A stretch of DNA of 64,000 bases from Pedobacter chinensis (GCF_003339865.1 NZ_QPKV01000003.1:868001-932000); one strand, 5' to 3'; shown: positions 37,127 through 47,068, counted from the stretch's first letter. A program made the numbers and translations. Notes: a model not told the origin generated them from the letters alone.

Positions 37127-38476
37127 ATGAATAATCAAACGGTTACTTACCATAACACCTACATCTTAGGCATCTCATTTATATCTGCACTTGGAGGCTA
37201 TCTTTTTGGGTTCGATTTTGCAGTTATATCTGGGGCATTACCCTTTTTGCGTACAGAATTTGCACTAAATGCGTATTGGGAAGGCTTCTTAACAGGATCT
37301 TTGGCATTGGGCTGTATTGTAGGCTGCCTCATGGCTGGTAACATTGCCGATAGCAAGGGCAGAAAACCCGGGCTTATGTTGGCCGCTGTTATTTTTGCTA
37401 TATCTTCCATCGGGATGGCGTTTTCTCACAATCTCACTGTTTTTATCCTCATGCGTTTTGCGGCAGGTATTGGGGTTGGAATGGCATCCATGTTAAGCCC
37501 GATGTACATTGCAGAGGTTTCTCCTCCCGAAAAACGCGGAAGAAATGTGGCCATTAACCAATTAACGGTAGTAATTGGAATTTTGGTCACTAATTTGGTT
37601 AACTATAAACTGGCAGATTATGGAGATAATGCCTGGAGGTGGATGTTTGGTTTAGGGGCAATCCCTTCTGGCTTGTTTTTACTTGGGGTTTTATGGCTGC
37701 CCGAAAGTCCGCGTTGGCTCATTAAAGCAGGTAAAATAGATCAGGCGAAAAAAGTGCTTTCTAAAATTGGCAATGCCTATTTTGTAGATCAAACCTTTAC
37801 CAAAATCAATAATTCCATGCAAGGGGGCGAGGAAAAGCAAAGTTACAAAGCTGTTTTTGCAAAGGCCATTCGCCCAGCGGTAGTGGTTGGCATTACCTTA
37901 GCGGTTTTTCAGCAGTTGTGTGGGATCAATGTGGTTTTTAATTACACCTCCACCATTTTCGAAGCAGTAGGCGCTAAGCTCGACAGGCAGCTTTTTGAAA
38001 CGGTTGCCATCGGGATTGTTAACCTTATATTTACCCTGATTGCCATGTGGCAGGTAGATAAGTTGGGCCGCAGACCATTAATGCTCATTGGTTCGCTGGG
38101 CTTATCGGTTTTGTATATTGTGCTGGCTTTTCTGCTGCAAAGTAATGCTCACGCCAATTTGGTTTCGGTTTTTGTACTTCTTGCTATTGCTACCTATGCT
38201 ACTTCTCTGGCACCCGTTACCTGGGTTTTAATCTCAGAAATTTTTCCCAACAGCATAAGGGGAAAAGCATCATCAATAGCAATAGTTGCACTATGGAGCG
38301 CTTATTTTGTGCTGGTATTTACCTTCCCGATTTTGGCCGAATGGCTTGGTGCTTTTGGTCCGTTTTACCTTTACGCCGTGATTTGCCTGGCAGGATTTTT
38401 CTTTATTAAGAGCAAGGTAAAAGAAACAAAGGGGCAAACCCTGGAAGAACTGGAAACCAGTTTGATTGGCCATTAA
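37127..38476 (+). CDS. MFS sugar:proton symporter (sugar-porter family)
   Basis: The 449-residue protein has 12 predicted membrane helices and all sugar-porter signatures: GYLFGFDFAVISGALPFL in helix 1, DSKGRKPGLML after helix 2, PESPRWLIKAGK after helix 6, QQLCGINVVFNYTSTIFE in helix 7, DKLGRRPLMLIGSLG, and LISEIFPNSIRGKA. These match the XylE/AraE/GalP group of inner-membrane hexose or pentose importers. It would take up the monosaccharide released by this PUL. The operator in front of it ties it to the same regulation as the susC operon. Confidence 0.94.
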   Translation: MNNQTVTYHNTYILGISFISALGGYLFGFDFAVISGALPFLRTEFALNAYWEGFLTGSLALGCIVGCLMAGNIADSKGRKPGLMLAAVIFAISSIGMAFSHNLTVFILMRFAAGIGVGMASMLSPMYIAEVSPPEKRGRNVAINQLTVVIGILVTNLVNYKLADYGDNAWRWMFGLGAIPSGLFLLGVLWLPESPRWLIKAGKIDQAKKVLSKIGNAYFVDQTFTKINNSMQGGEEKQSYKAVFAKAIRPAVVVGITLAVFQQLCGINVVFNYTSTIFEAVGAKLDRQLFETVAIGIVNLIFTLIAMWQVDKLGRRPLMLIGSLGLSVLYIVLAFLLQSNAHANLVSVFVLLAIATYATSLAPVTWVLISEIFPNSIRGKASSIAIVALWSAYFVLVFTFPILAEWLGAFGPFYLYAVICLAGFFFIKSKVKETKGQTLEELETSLIGH

Positions 38477-38563
38477 GTTAAATAGGTATTTATTCAATTG
38501 TTAATAGTTAAATCCTGTAGTATTATTACGCAGATTAAAAAATAGAACGCTTAATTGGTGTTT

Positions 38564-41500
38564 ATGAAAGTTAAAGTTTGGGCAGAAGCCGTTGTGATCC
38601 CAACCTACGAGGTTGGTTTGCCAGAAAAAAATCCTGTATTTATTGAAAAGAGGGTTTATCAGGGAAGTAGCGGATCGGTATATCCATATCCTGTTATTGA
38701 GAAAATTGCCGATGAAAAAACAGATAAAACCTATAATGCAGTTTATCTGGAAAATGATTTTGTTAAAATCATGATTTTGCCCGAACTCGGGGGCAGGGTA
38801 CAAATGGCTTTCGATAAAACTAAAAATCGTCATTTTATTTATTATAATCAGGTTATTAAACCAGCTTTAGTAGGCTTAACTGGTCCTTGGATTTCTGGTG
38901 GCATCGAATTTAACTGGCCTCAGCATCATCGTCCTTCAACTTTCGATGCAGTTGATTTTTACTTTGAAGAGAGTGAAGATGGCAGTGCAACGGTTTGGTG
39001 CAGTGAAGTGGAAAGAATGTTCAGAACAAAGGGAACCATTGGTTTTACATTATATCCTGATAAAAACTACCTCGAAATAAATGGCAAACTGTATAATAGA
39101 ACACCTTTTGCGCAAACGTTTTTATGGTGGGCAAATCCAGCAGTAAAAGTTAATGATGATTATCAATCTGTTTTTCCGCCAGATGTGAATGCGGTTTTCG
39201 ATCATGGTAAACGCGATGTTTCTTCATTCCCCATTGCCAAAGGAACTTATTACAAAGTTGATTACTCGCCTGGTACAGATATCTCACGCTATAAGAATAT
39301 CCCTGTCCCTACCTCATATATGGCGGTTTCTTCCAAATACAATTTTGTAGGTGGTTATGAGAATGACAGCAAGGGTGGTTTATTGCATGTGGCCAATCAT
39401 CATATATCGCCAGGCAAAAAACAATGGACATGGGGCAATGGAGATTTTGGACAAGCCTGGGATAGAAACCTTACCGATGAAGATGGGCCATACATCGAAT
39501 TAATGTGTGGTGTTTATACGGATAACCAGCCCGATTTTTCATGGATCATGCCAGGCGAGTACAAAGATTTTGTACAATATTATATGCCATACCGCGATTT
39601 GGGCGTGGTAAAAAATGCCTCTAAAAATGCCATGGTTAATATCGAACTGGCTGATGGAAAATTAATCGTTAAAGTTTATACCACGGGTGTTTATCCAGAT
39701 GCAAAAATTGTGCTTAAAAATGGCGATCAAGAGTTATTAACTGATGGCTATGATGCTTCGCCAACGTGTTCTTATGATAAAGAACTGTATTTTGGAGGAG
39801 AGCCTGACCAGTTATTCATTCGTGTTACGGATGAGAAAGGCAATGTGTTGGTCGATTGGAAATGGGAGGGCGAAAATGAAAAGGCTATTCCCAAGCCTGC
39901 AAAACCCGCAAAGGCACCAAAAGACATTGAAAACAACGAACAACTTTTCTTAACAGGATTGCATTTGGAACAATACCGACATGCTACCTATAATCCGTTT
40001 GATTATTACAATGAAGCTTTGAGCAGAGATGCTGGAGACATTAGGTGTAATAATGCAATCGGGCTTTTAAAACTAAGGAAAGGTAAATTTGAAGATGCGG
40101 AGCTTTATTTTAAAACAGCAATAAAAACCTTAACAGAAAGAAATCCAAATCCTTATGATGGCGAACCATATTTTAACTTAGGGCTATCGTTAAAATTACA
40201 GGATAAATTTGATGAAGCGTATGATGCCTTCTATAAATCAATCTGGAATGCGGCCTGGCAAAATCAGGGGTATTTTTATATTACACAGCTTGATATCATT
40301 AAAGGCGATTTGGAGAATGGTTTAGTACATATAGAAAAATCGATCTCCAAAAATACCAACGATCAAAAAGCTTTGCATTTGCATGTGGCGATTTTACGCA
40401 AATTGGGGAAAACGAAAAATGCATTATCCATTGCCGAAACTTATTTGGCAGATGATCATTTTAATTTTGGAATACACTTTGAGAAATACCTTTTATCTGA
40501 AGCCTCCGAAGATTTAAGCCGATTTAATCATTTAATCAGGAAAAATATTCATACCTATATCGAATATGCTCTTGATTATGCGGCCGCAGGTTTATACCAT
40601 GAAGCTATTTTATTGTTAAATGCAGGCATTGAACTTCAAGCAGAAGTTTACCCATTGGCTTATTATTACCTGGCCTGGTTTTATAATAAAACAGGCAACA
40701 GAGAGCTTGCCAAAGAAACGTATAAAAAAGCAGCTCATGCAAATCCAGCATATTGTTTTCCCAACCATATCGAAGCTGTTTTAGCCCTGCAGGAAGCAAT
40801 TAAACAAAATCCTGATGATGCTAAAGCACCTTATTATTTGGGCAATTTTTGGTATGCTTCCAAATATTATGATGAAGCTATTGATTGCTGGCAAAAATCG
40901 ATAGCAATTGATGCAGGCTTCCCAACCGTTCAGCGTAACCTTGCATTGGCTTATTATAATAAAACCGATAAACAGGAAAACGCTGTAGAATTATTGGAAA
41001 AAGCTTTTGAGCTGGATAAAAATGATGCCCGAATTCTGATGGAATTGGATCAGTTATATAAAAGGGTAAATAAAGACCTGGATTTCAGGCTTCAATTTTT
41101 AACGCAAAATAAAGATCTGGTATTGCAACGCGATGATGTTTATCTCGAATACATCACTTTGTTAAACCTCAGCGGCGAATATCAAAAAGCTTTTGATTTA
41201 TTACAGAATAGAATTTTCCATCCCTGGGAAGGTGGAGAAGGTAAAGTGGCCATTCAATATGTAACTTCGCTCGTAGAAATGGCAAAACAAGCTATCGCTG
41301 ATGAAAATTACAATGTAGCTATTCAGTATCTTACTGATGCGCAATATTATCCGCATAACCTGGCCGAAGGTAAATTGACTGGCGCACAGGAAAATGATAT
41401 TTTTTATTGGCTGGGTGTGGCGTATGAAAAGTTGAACGACATTAATGAGGCAAGCCATTATTGGGAGAAAGCGGCCAAAGGCTTAAGCGAGCCTGCTGCT

Positions 41501-41866
41501 GCTATTTTTTATAATGATCAGCAACCTGATAAGATTTTTTATCAAGGCTTGGCCTTAATTCAATTAAACAGGCATGCTGAAGCAAATTTGCGTTTTGAAA
41601 AGTTAATAAACTATGCGCAAAAGCATTTAAATGATAAAGTTACCATCGATTATTTTGCGGTATCACTACCAGATTTAACCATTTGGGAAGATGATTTAGA
41701 TAAACGCAATAACATTCATTGTTTATATATGCAAGGATTGGGCTATTTAGGACTTAAGCAATTGGAAAAAGCGGCTGGATCTTTTGCAGCGGTTTTAGCG
41801 CTTGAAAAAAGCCACGTTGGAGTTGTTATCCACCAAAATTTTTTAGTCGGAATAACTGTAAAATGA
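38564..41866 (+). CDS. DUF5107 domain protein with C-terminal TPR repeats
   Basis: The protein of 1,100 residues opens with a DUF5107 domain (about 1-420), a galactose-mutarotase-like beta fold with LENDFVKIMILPELGGRV, GPWISGGIEFNWPQHHRPST and WWANPAVKVN. From about 460 it has many tetratricopeptide repeats (ALSRDAGDIRCNNAIGLLKL, DEAYDAFYKSIWNA, ELAKETYKKAAHANPAY). I use ATG 38564, since the TTG at 38555 adds only three residues. There is no signal peptide, so it appears cytoplasmic. DUF5107-TPR proteins occur in Bacteroidota sugar clusters with no established reaction; the fold suggests sugar binding or anomer or glycoside chemistry. It follows the sugar-porter gene by 87 bp. Confidence 0.9.
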   Translation: MKVKVWAEAVVIPTYEVGLPEKNPVFIEKRVYQGSSGSVYPYPVIEKIADEKTDKTYNAVYLENDFVKIMILPELGGRVQMAFDKTKNRHFIYYNQVIKPALVGLTGPWISGGIEFNWPQHHRPSTFDAVDFYFEESEDGSATVWCSEVERMFRTKGTIGFTLYPDKNYLEINGKLYNRTPFAQTFLWWANPAVKVNDDYQSVFPPDVNAVFDHGKRDVSSFPIAKGTYYKVDYSPGTDISRYKNIPVPTSYMAVSSKYNFVGGYENDSKGGLLHVANHHISPGKKQWTWGNGDFGQAWDRNLTDEDGPYIELMCGVYTDNQPDFSWIMPGEYKDFVQYYMPYRDLGVVKNASKNAMVNIELADGKLIVKVYTTGVYPDAKIVLKNGDQELLTDGYDASPTCSYDKELYFGGEPDQLFIRVTDEKGNVLVDWKWEGENEKAIPKPAKPAKAPKDIENNEQLFLTGLHLEQYRHATYNPFDYYNEALSRDAGDIRCNNAIGLLKLRKGKFEDAELYFKTAIKTLTERNPNPYDGEPYFNLGLSLKLQDKFDEAYDAFYKSIWNAAWQNQGYFYITQLDIIKGDLENGLVHIEKSISKNTNDQKALHLHVAILRKLGKTKNALSIAETYLADDHFNFGIHFEKYLLSEASEDLSRFNHLIRKNIHTYIEYALDYAAAGLYHEAILLLNAGIELQAEVYPLAYYYLAWFYNKTGNRELAKETYKKAAHANPAYCFPNHIEAVLALQEAIKQNPDDAKAPYYLGNFWYASKYYDEAIDCWQKSIAIDAGFPTVQRNLALAYYNKTDKQENAVELLEKAFELDKNDARILMELDQLYKRVNKDLDFRLQFLTQNKDLVLQRDDVYLEYITLLNLSGEYQKAFDLLQNRIFHPWEGGEGKVAIQYVTSLVEMAKQAIADENYNVAIQYLTDAQYYPHNLAEGKLTGAQENDIFYWLGVAYEKLNDINEASHYWEKAAKGLSEPAAAIFYNDQQPDKIFYQGLALIQLNRHAEANLRFEKLINYAQKHLNDKVTIDYFAVSLPDLTIWEDDLDKRNNIHCLYMQGLGYLGLKQLEKAAGSFAAVLALEKSHVGVVIHQNFLVGITVK

Positions 41867-42376
41867 GAAATCAAACCGAATCCGCCATCCCAAATAATCG
41901 GGAATCTTTATAAGACTTAGACAGTCTCTTTATTATTTTGGATTTATTTAATAGTATTATCCTAATTATCTAAAAAGATTATATGTTCTCAATATTGCGT
42001 GCCGGAATTGGTTTCGAGAAAATCAAGGTTAATCCCATCATGATTGGAAAAATGTTTAGCTAAAAACAGATGTTTAGTTAATAAAAAACTAATTTAATAT
42101 ACACTTTGGTAAAAGACATTATAACTAATTTAATAATTTGTATTATTTCTTTTTTATTGCGCATTTGTTAGTATTTTTTTATTTTATTAAGTGTCATTAT
42201 GACAATTTTTATAAATTTTTATTTTATTATTGTTATTCTCGTAAAATTTTCCATTCTGGATGCGATTCGTTAGTGTAAGGTCTAAAAAAACAAATGCTTG
42301 GTTAATCTAAAATTACTACTTTAGTAAAACGTTTAACTAGTTTGCTTTCTAACCGAAAATTATTAACACACACATT
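41867..42376. promoter_or_regulatory. Long AT-rich leader before the DUF4965 gene
   Basis: This 510-bp gap has no supported gene. It contains short direct repeats (aactaatttaata twice, near 42,086 and 42,123; atgtttag twice near 42,050 and 42,070) and one LacI-type palindrome near its 3' end (listed separately). The length suggests a long 5' leader or several binding sites. Confidence 0.45.
42323..42338. promoter_or_regulatory. LacI-type palindromic operator candidate
   Basis: The sequence AGT-a-AAACGTTT-a-ACT is a 16-bp palindrome with only one mismatched pair, centred on ACGT (CG at the centre), the usual layout of LacI-family operators. It lies 39 bp before the DUF4965 start codon, a position suited to repression. 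It differs outside the AACGTT centre from the palindromes before the second susC, so it may have a different regulator. Confidence 0.5.
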
Positions 42377-44848
42377 ATGAACACTAACACTTTGAAATTT
42401 TTAATCCTGTTTGGTTGCATTTTCCTGAACGGGTTGCTCAATGCTCAGGATCGAAAGGCACCATCTTATCCATTAATCACGCATAATACCTATTTCAGTA
42501 TTTGGTCAGGCACCGATAAGTTAAACGAATCATCAACAGAACACTGGACCGGAGCAGAACACTCCCTTTTAGGTTTAATTAATGTTGACGGCAGCATTTA
42601 TCGTTTCTTAGGTAAAGAAACAGCGAGTTATAAAACCATTGTTCCAACGTCAGATGAGAAAAGTTATGACGTGAAATACACAGAAACTGAACCACAAGGC
42701 GATTGGAAATCAATAGACTATGCAGCAAGCGATTGGAAAACAGGTTCAGCACCGATTGGAGATGATGCTAAAAATGTTAAAACATTATGGAGATCACATG
42801 ATATTTGGGTAAGAAGAACTTTTAATGTGGCCAATCCTCAATCAATAAATGAACTTTTCTTAAAAATAAATCACGATGATAACATTGAAATATTTTTAAA
42901 TGGAAAGAAAATTTATACCAAAGAAGGTTGGACCAACACTTTCCAATACATTGCCTTGAATAACAGCGATAAAAATGCGTTAAAAGCAGGCAATAATGTA
43001 ATTGCAATACATCTGCTGAATACTGCTGGTGGCCGTTACCTCGATTTCGGATTGGTTGATAAAGAAAAAGACAATGCACAAAAGGTCCAGCTGGCCAAAC
43101 AAAAAAGCATTGATATTAATGCTACTCAAACCATTTACAATTTTACCTGCGGCAAGGTTGATTTAAAGTTAACTTTCACTTCTCCTTTGTTAATGAATGA
43201 TTTAGGTTTATTCGCACGACCAATATCTTATGTGTCATACCAGGTAAAAGCAAACGACAGCAAAGCACATGATGTTAAGGTTTATCTAAGTGCATCATCA
43301 AATATTGCAGTTTATAAGCCATCGCAAGAGGTAACTACTACAAAATACGCCACCTCAAAATTATCAATTTTAAAAGCAGGCACAGTAGAACAGCCAATAC
43401 TTAAAAAAGGTAGTGATGATATGCGGATTGACTGGGGTTATTTTTATGTTGCTGCTCCAAAAACAAGTAATGCCATTCAGTTTGTAACTGCAGAGAAAGA
43501 TGCCATCAGTGCATTTAGAAAAGGAAACTCAGCATCAACGGCTAAGCAAGGAAAAGTGCTTGCATTAAATACCATTATCCCCTTCGGAAGTGTTGGTAAA
43601 ACCCCGGTAGAAAAATTCGTGGAATTAGGTTACGATGAAATTTATTCAATTCAATACTTCAATCAAAATTTAAGACCATGGTGGAATACGTCAGGTAAAG
43701 AAACCATTGAAGGCCAGTTAACCAATGCTGCCAATGAGTACAAATCGGTGATCCAGAAATGTGAGTCTTTTAATAAAAATTTATATGCTGATGCACTAAA
43801 ATCAGGAGGTAAAGAATATGCCGATCTTTGTGTTTTAGCTTACCGTCAAAGCATTGCGGCACATACCCTGGTTAAAAGCCCCCAGGGAGAAATATTATGG
43901 TTATCAAAAGAAAATAACAGCGGAGGATTCATTAACACGGTTGATGTGACCTATCCATCGGCACCCTTATATTTAATTTACAATCCAACTTTATTGCAGG
44001 GAATGTTAAATGGTATTTTCTATTTTAGCGAAAGTGGCAAATATCCACACCCCTGGGCTGCCCATGATTTAGGGACTTATCCTTTAGCCAATGGCCAAAC
44101 TTATGGAGAACCAATGCCCGTTGAAGAATCCGGAAACATGATTATTTTAACTGCCGCAATTGCCAAAGTACAAGGAAATGCAAATTATGCAAAGAAACAC
44201 TGGAAAACTTTAACTACCTGGGTTGATTACTTAACCAAGGAAGGTCTGGATCCAAAAACACAGTTGTGTACAGATGATTTTGCCGGCCACCTGGCTAGAA
44301 ATGCAAACTTATCAATAAAAGCAATTGTTGGAATTGCCTGCTATGCACAAATGGCTCAAACTTTAGGTTATGATGAAACCGCAAAGAAATATAGAGCAAT
44401 TGCAGAAAGCATGGTTCCTAAATGGATGGAAATGGCAGATGCAGGAGATCACTATGCTTTAACTTTCGATAATAAAAATACCTGGAGCCAAAAATATAAC
44501 CTGGTTTGGGATAAGGTTTTGGGTTTAAATTTGTTTCCTCAAAAAATTTATGACACAGAAACAAAATATTATTTAACAAAGCAAAATAAATACGGTATTC
44601 CATTGGACAGTAGAAAAGCATATACTAAAAACGACTGGATTTTATGGACCGCAACTTTTGCACCTACACAAAGGGAATTTGAAGCATTGGTTCATCCGGT
44701 TTATAAACATGCGATCGAAACAGAATCAAGGGTTCCTTTGAACGATTTTTACGATTCAAATACTGGTATTCGTGATAATTTCAAGGCACGTAGTGTGGTA
44801 GGTGGTTTCTATATGAAAATGCTTTCAGATAAATTAAATTCAAAGTAA
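42377..44848 (+). CDS. Secreted DUF4965/DUF5127 'glutaminase A-like' protein
   Basis: The 823-residue protein has a signal peptide (cleavage near LNAQ). It then has the DUF4964/5127/4965/1793 series of the family named after fungal glutaminase A: opening YPLITHNTYFSIWSGTDKLN, HPWAAHDLGTYPLANGQTYG, and MPVEESGNMIILTAAIAKVQ. A jelly-roll segment (about 125-225: LWRSHDIWVRRTFNV, DDNIEIFLNGKKIY) is inserted near the N-terminus. The C-terminal half resembles an alpha/alpha toroid like those of glycosidases, and in Bacteroidota such genes sit among carbohydrate genes, so glycan activity is at least as likely as glutamine hydrolysis. It is a single gene with its own long leader. Confidence 0.82.
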   Translation: MNTNTLKFLILFGCIFLNGLLNAQDRKAPSYPLITHNTYFSIWSGTDKLNESSTEHWTGAEHSLLGLINVDGSIYRFLGKETASYKTIVPTSDEKSYDVKYTETEPQGDWKSIDYAASDWKTGSAPIGDDAKNVKTLWRSHDIWVRRTFNVANPQSINELFLKINHDDNIEIFLNGKKIYTKEGWTNTFQYIALNNSDKNALKAGNNVIAIHLLNTAGGRYLDFGLVDKEKDNAQKVQLAKQKSIDINATQTIYNFTCGKVDLKLTFTSPLLMNDLGLFARPISYVSYQVKANDSKAHDVKVYLSASSNIAVYKPSQEVTTTKYATSKLSILKAGTVEQPILKKGSDDMRIDWGYFYVAAPKTSNAIQFVTAEKDAISAFRKGNSASTAKQGKVLALNTIIPFGSVGKTPVEKFVELGYDEIYSIQYFNQNLRPWWNTSGKETIEGQLTNAANEYKSVIQKCESFNKNLYADALKSGGKEYADLCVLAYRQSIAAHTLVKSPQGEILWLSKENNSGGFINTVDVTYPSAPLYLIYNPTLLQGMLNGIFYFSESGKYPHPWAAHDLGTYPLANGQTYGEPMPVEESGNMIILTAAIAKVQGNANYAKKHWKTLTTWVDYLTKEGLDPKTQLCTDDFAGHLARNANLSIKAIVGIACYAQMAQTLGYDETAKKYRAIAESMVPKWMEMADAGDHYALTFDNKNTWSQKYNLVWDKVLGLNLFPQKIYDTETKYYLTKQNKYGIPLDSRKAYTKNDWILWTATFAPTQREFEALVHPVYKHAIETESRVPLNDFYDSNTGIRDNFKARSVVGGFYMKMLSDKLNSK

Positions 44849-44950
44849 TAATAGCTGGTAATAAGCCAGGGATGACGAACGGCTTAGCTTGTCTAATGGC
44901 AGGTAATAAGCAAATAGCTCAACCCCTCCCGTCTTTTCCCACGCAGACGG

Positions 44951-45008
44951 GGATCTTAAAGCGAAAACCCAACGCTTTAAGATTCCCTATCAAATAGGGA
45001 ATGACGAA
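44951..45008. repeat. Double hairpin dispersed repeat
   Basis: Two perfect hairpins stand back to back: atcttaaagcg (44953-44963) with cgctttaagat (44973-44983), and attccctat (44982-44990) with atagggaat (44994-45002). The second recalls pieces of the repeat at 54,558-54,681. It lies in the 280-bp gap between the DUF4965 gene and the convergent dinB gene, which otherwise shows only a T-rich end near 45,112-45,126. Confidence 0.65.
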
Positions 45009-45126
45009 ACGCTTGAAAACCCATTAGGATACCCCATAAATTGAGTATGATGCAAAGTTTAAGATGTGTCAACCAGAAAAGTAGAAGAGGGCTAAACGAG
45101 AATTTTTAGACAGCCTCTTTTTTTAA

Positions 45127-46227
45127 TCAAAAATCAAATTCTAATTGATTGCGCTCTACATTTTCCAGGGGCGCGTCATCATAAAAGCGGGATAGCGTGA
45201 TGCCAAGCAAACGTACTTTGGCAAATCCGATATTTGCTTCGTTAAGTAATTTAATCGCTTCTGCATAAATGTTTTCAGCCTCATTTATGGGCATTGAAAA
45301 AGATCTGCTTCTGGTAATTAATTTGAAATCTTCAAACTTGATTTTGAGCGTGACAGTTTTACCTTTCAACTGATATTTTTGTAGTCGTTTTGCTACGGTT
45401 TCGCTAATTTGTCTAAGTAAATCATGCATTACAGCATCCTCGTTGGTATCTTCTGCCAAAGTATCTTCAGCACCAACAGATTTTGTTTCGCGGTTGGATC
45501 GAACAGGGCGATCATCTATTCCACGTACGATTTTGTAATAAAATTTCCCTGATTTGCCGAACTGGGCAACGAGTTGAGATTCAGTCAGTTTCTTTAAATC
45601 TGCGCCAGTGTTAATTTGCATGGCTTTCATTCTTGCTGCGGTTACCTTCCCCACTCCGAAGAATTTTTCAATGGGCAGCTTTTCCATAAAGCTTTTAATT
45701 TTTGATGGACCTATAAATGTTAATCCATCAGGTTTATTCATGTCAGAAGCAACTTTGGCCACAAACTTATTTACAGAAACCCCTGCAGATGCGGTTAAGT
45801 TCAATTCTTTTTTGATGGCATCTTTAATGGATTTCGCAATATCAATTGCCGATCCTATTCCCAGTTTGTCTTCGGTTACATCTAAATAGGCTTCATCAAG
45901 AGATAAAGGTTCAATAATATCGGTATACCGGCTAAAAATTTCTCTAATGGCTCTTGATACGGCGCTGTAAGCATCAAATCTCGGATAAACAAAGATAGCC
46001 GTAGGACAAAGTTGATAGGCCTTGCTGCACGACATAGCCGATTTTATGCCATACTGCCTGGCTTCATAACTTGCCGTTGCCACTACTCCTCTGCTATCTG
46101 GTTTTCCACCAACCACTATAGGTTTTCCTCTGTACTCTGGAAAATCCCGTTGCTCTACGGAAGCATAAAATGCATCCATGTCAATATGGATTATCTTTCT
46201 TAAAACAGGTGGAGTTTGATCAGACAT
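45127..46227 (-). CDS. dinB: DNA polymerase IV (Y family)
   Basis: The 366-residue protein has the Y-family catalytic acids in IIHIDMDAFYASVE (D16) and PLSLDEAYLDVT (D111, E112). It has the finger segment GVVATASYEARQYGIKSAM, the helix-hairpin-helix thumb (FFGVGKVTAARM) and a little-finger domain. The last residues, QLEFDF, form a sliding-clamp-binding motif. It performs error-prone synthesis past DNA lesions. Length and motifs are normal. It is monocistronic and divergent from the DUF6717-like gene. Confidence 0.96.
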   Translation of the reverse strand: MSDQTPPVLRKIIHIDMDAFYASVEQRDFPEYRGKPIVVGGKPDSRGVVATASYEARQYGIKSAMSCSKAYQLCPTAIFVYPRFDAYSAVSRAIREIFSRYTDIIEPLSLDEAYLDVTEDKLGIGSAIDIAKSIKDAIKKELNLTASAGVSVNKFVAKVASDMNKPDGLTFIGPSKIKSFMEKLPIEKFFGVGKVTAARMKAMQINTGADLKKLTESQLVAQFGKSGKFYYKIVRGIDDRPVRSNRETKSVGAEDTLAEDTNEDAVMHDLLRQISETVAKRLQKYQLKGKTVTLKIKFEDFKLITRSRSFSMPINEAENIYAEAIKLLNEANIGFAKVRLLGITLSRFYDDAPLENVERNQLEFDF

Positions 46228-46336
46228 TGATTTTTAATCTCTATTAAAGTTTATTCACAAATTAAAGAATAAAGGTTTTTTAAAAATCGCGATTTTTATC
46301 TTCATAATTGAATTAGATTTTTTTTCTTTACAAAAT

Positions 46337-46687
46337 ATGAAACGAGCCATCAGATTTTACAAGAATGCGAAACAGGAATGGTATGCAGATATTCCTGAGT
46401 GGGGAGGAGATATCGCGGAATTGCAAATGGTAGAGGGTGCTGATGTTTTGTTAAACTGGCTTGAAGGATCTGATAACGAATGTAAATTGCTCATGTCCGA
46501 CAACTATCTCAAAAACGCAGAGATTCTGGATCTGGTTTATATCCGTGAAGAAAACCTTGGTGGAGGCGGAGATTATATATTAGAAAACTTCAGGGGAGAA
46601 ATTAAAAACCATAAGCTATGGTTATGCCATGTCACAGAATTTGTTTTTAAGCAATTGCCAGAGCGAATTTATTTTAAAAAAGTGTAG
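46337..46687 (+). CDS. Small protein, DUF6717-like
   Basis: The 116-residue product begins MKRAIRFYKNAKQEWYADIP and has an aspartate- and tryptophan-rich middle (ELQMVEGADVLLNWLEGSDN). This resembles small DUF6717 proteins of Bacteroidota; I recall this pattern but cannot confirm it. It has no signal peptide or membrane segment. It faces away from dinB and converges with a response-regulator gene. Function unknown. Confidence 0.65.
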   Translation: MKRAIRFYKNAKQEWYADIPEWGGDIAELQMVEGADVLLNWLEGSDNECKLLMSDNYLKNAEILDLVYIREENLGGGGDYILENFRGEIKNHKLWLCHVTEFVFKQLPERIYFKKV

Positions 46688-46708
46688 GCTCTGTAAAAGA
46701 TTATGGGT

Positions 46709-47068
46709 TTAATTTAAAAGAAAATCCACCTTATTTAAAAGTGAATCCATTTCAAAAGGTTTTTCCATAAAATCATTAGCGCCCGCATCCAGAGCAGATT
46801 GACGAATATCCCTGCTTGCCGAAATCATTAAAATTGGTATTTCATTATATTGAGGATCGTTTTTTAATTGTTTACAAATATCGCGTCCATCATGGCCGCT
46901 CATCCAGATATCAAGCAAAATTAAATCGGGCCTGTTTTTAACGGCATCGATCACAGCTCCGCCATCGTAAGTATATTCAACTTCATACCCCATAACCTCT
47001 AATATCATCGTCACGGCATCCACAATCCCTTCATCATCATCAGCGATGAGTATTTTCTTAGTTCCCAT
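46709..47068 (-). CDS. Single-domain response regulator (CheY-like)
   Basis: The 119-residue protein is a bare receiver domain. It has the acidic pocket D10-D12 (LIADDDEG), the phosphorylation site D53 (LILLDIWMSG), the Ser switch S83 and the conserved K103 (FMEKPF). No output domain follows, so it works by protein contact or in a phosphorelay. No histidine kinase is encoded nearby, so its partner is elsewhere. Confidence 0.94.
   Translation of the reverse strand: MGTKKILIADDDEGIVDAVTMILEVMGYEVEYTYDGGAVIDAVKNRPDLILLDIWMSGHDGRDICKQLKNDPQYNEIPILMISASRDIRQSALDAGANDFMEKPFEMDSLLNKVDFLLN

Noticed and set aside
41983..42063. 26-codon ORF in the leader of the DUF4965 gene
   Set aside because: Too short, with no recognisable product and no sign of selection that can be judged from one sequence.
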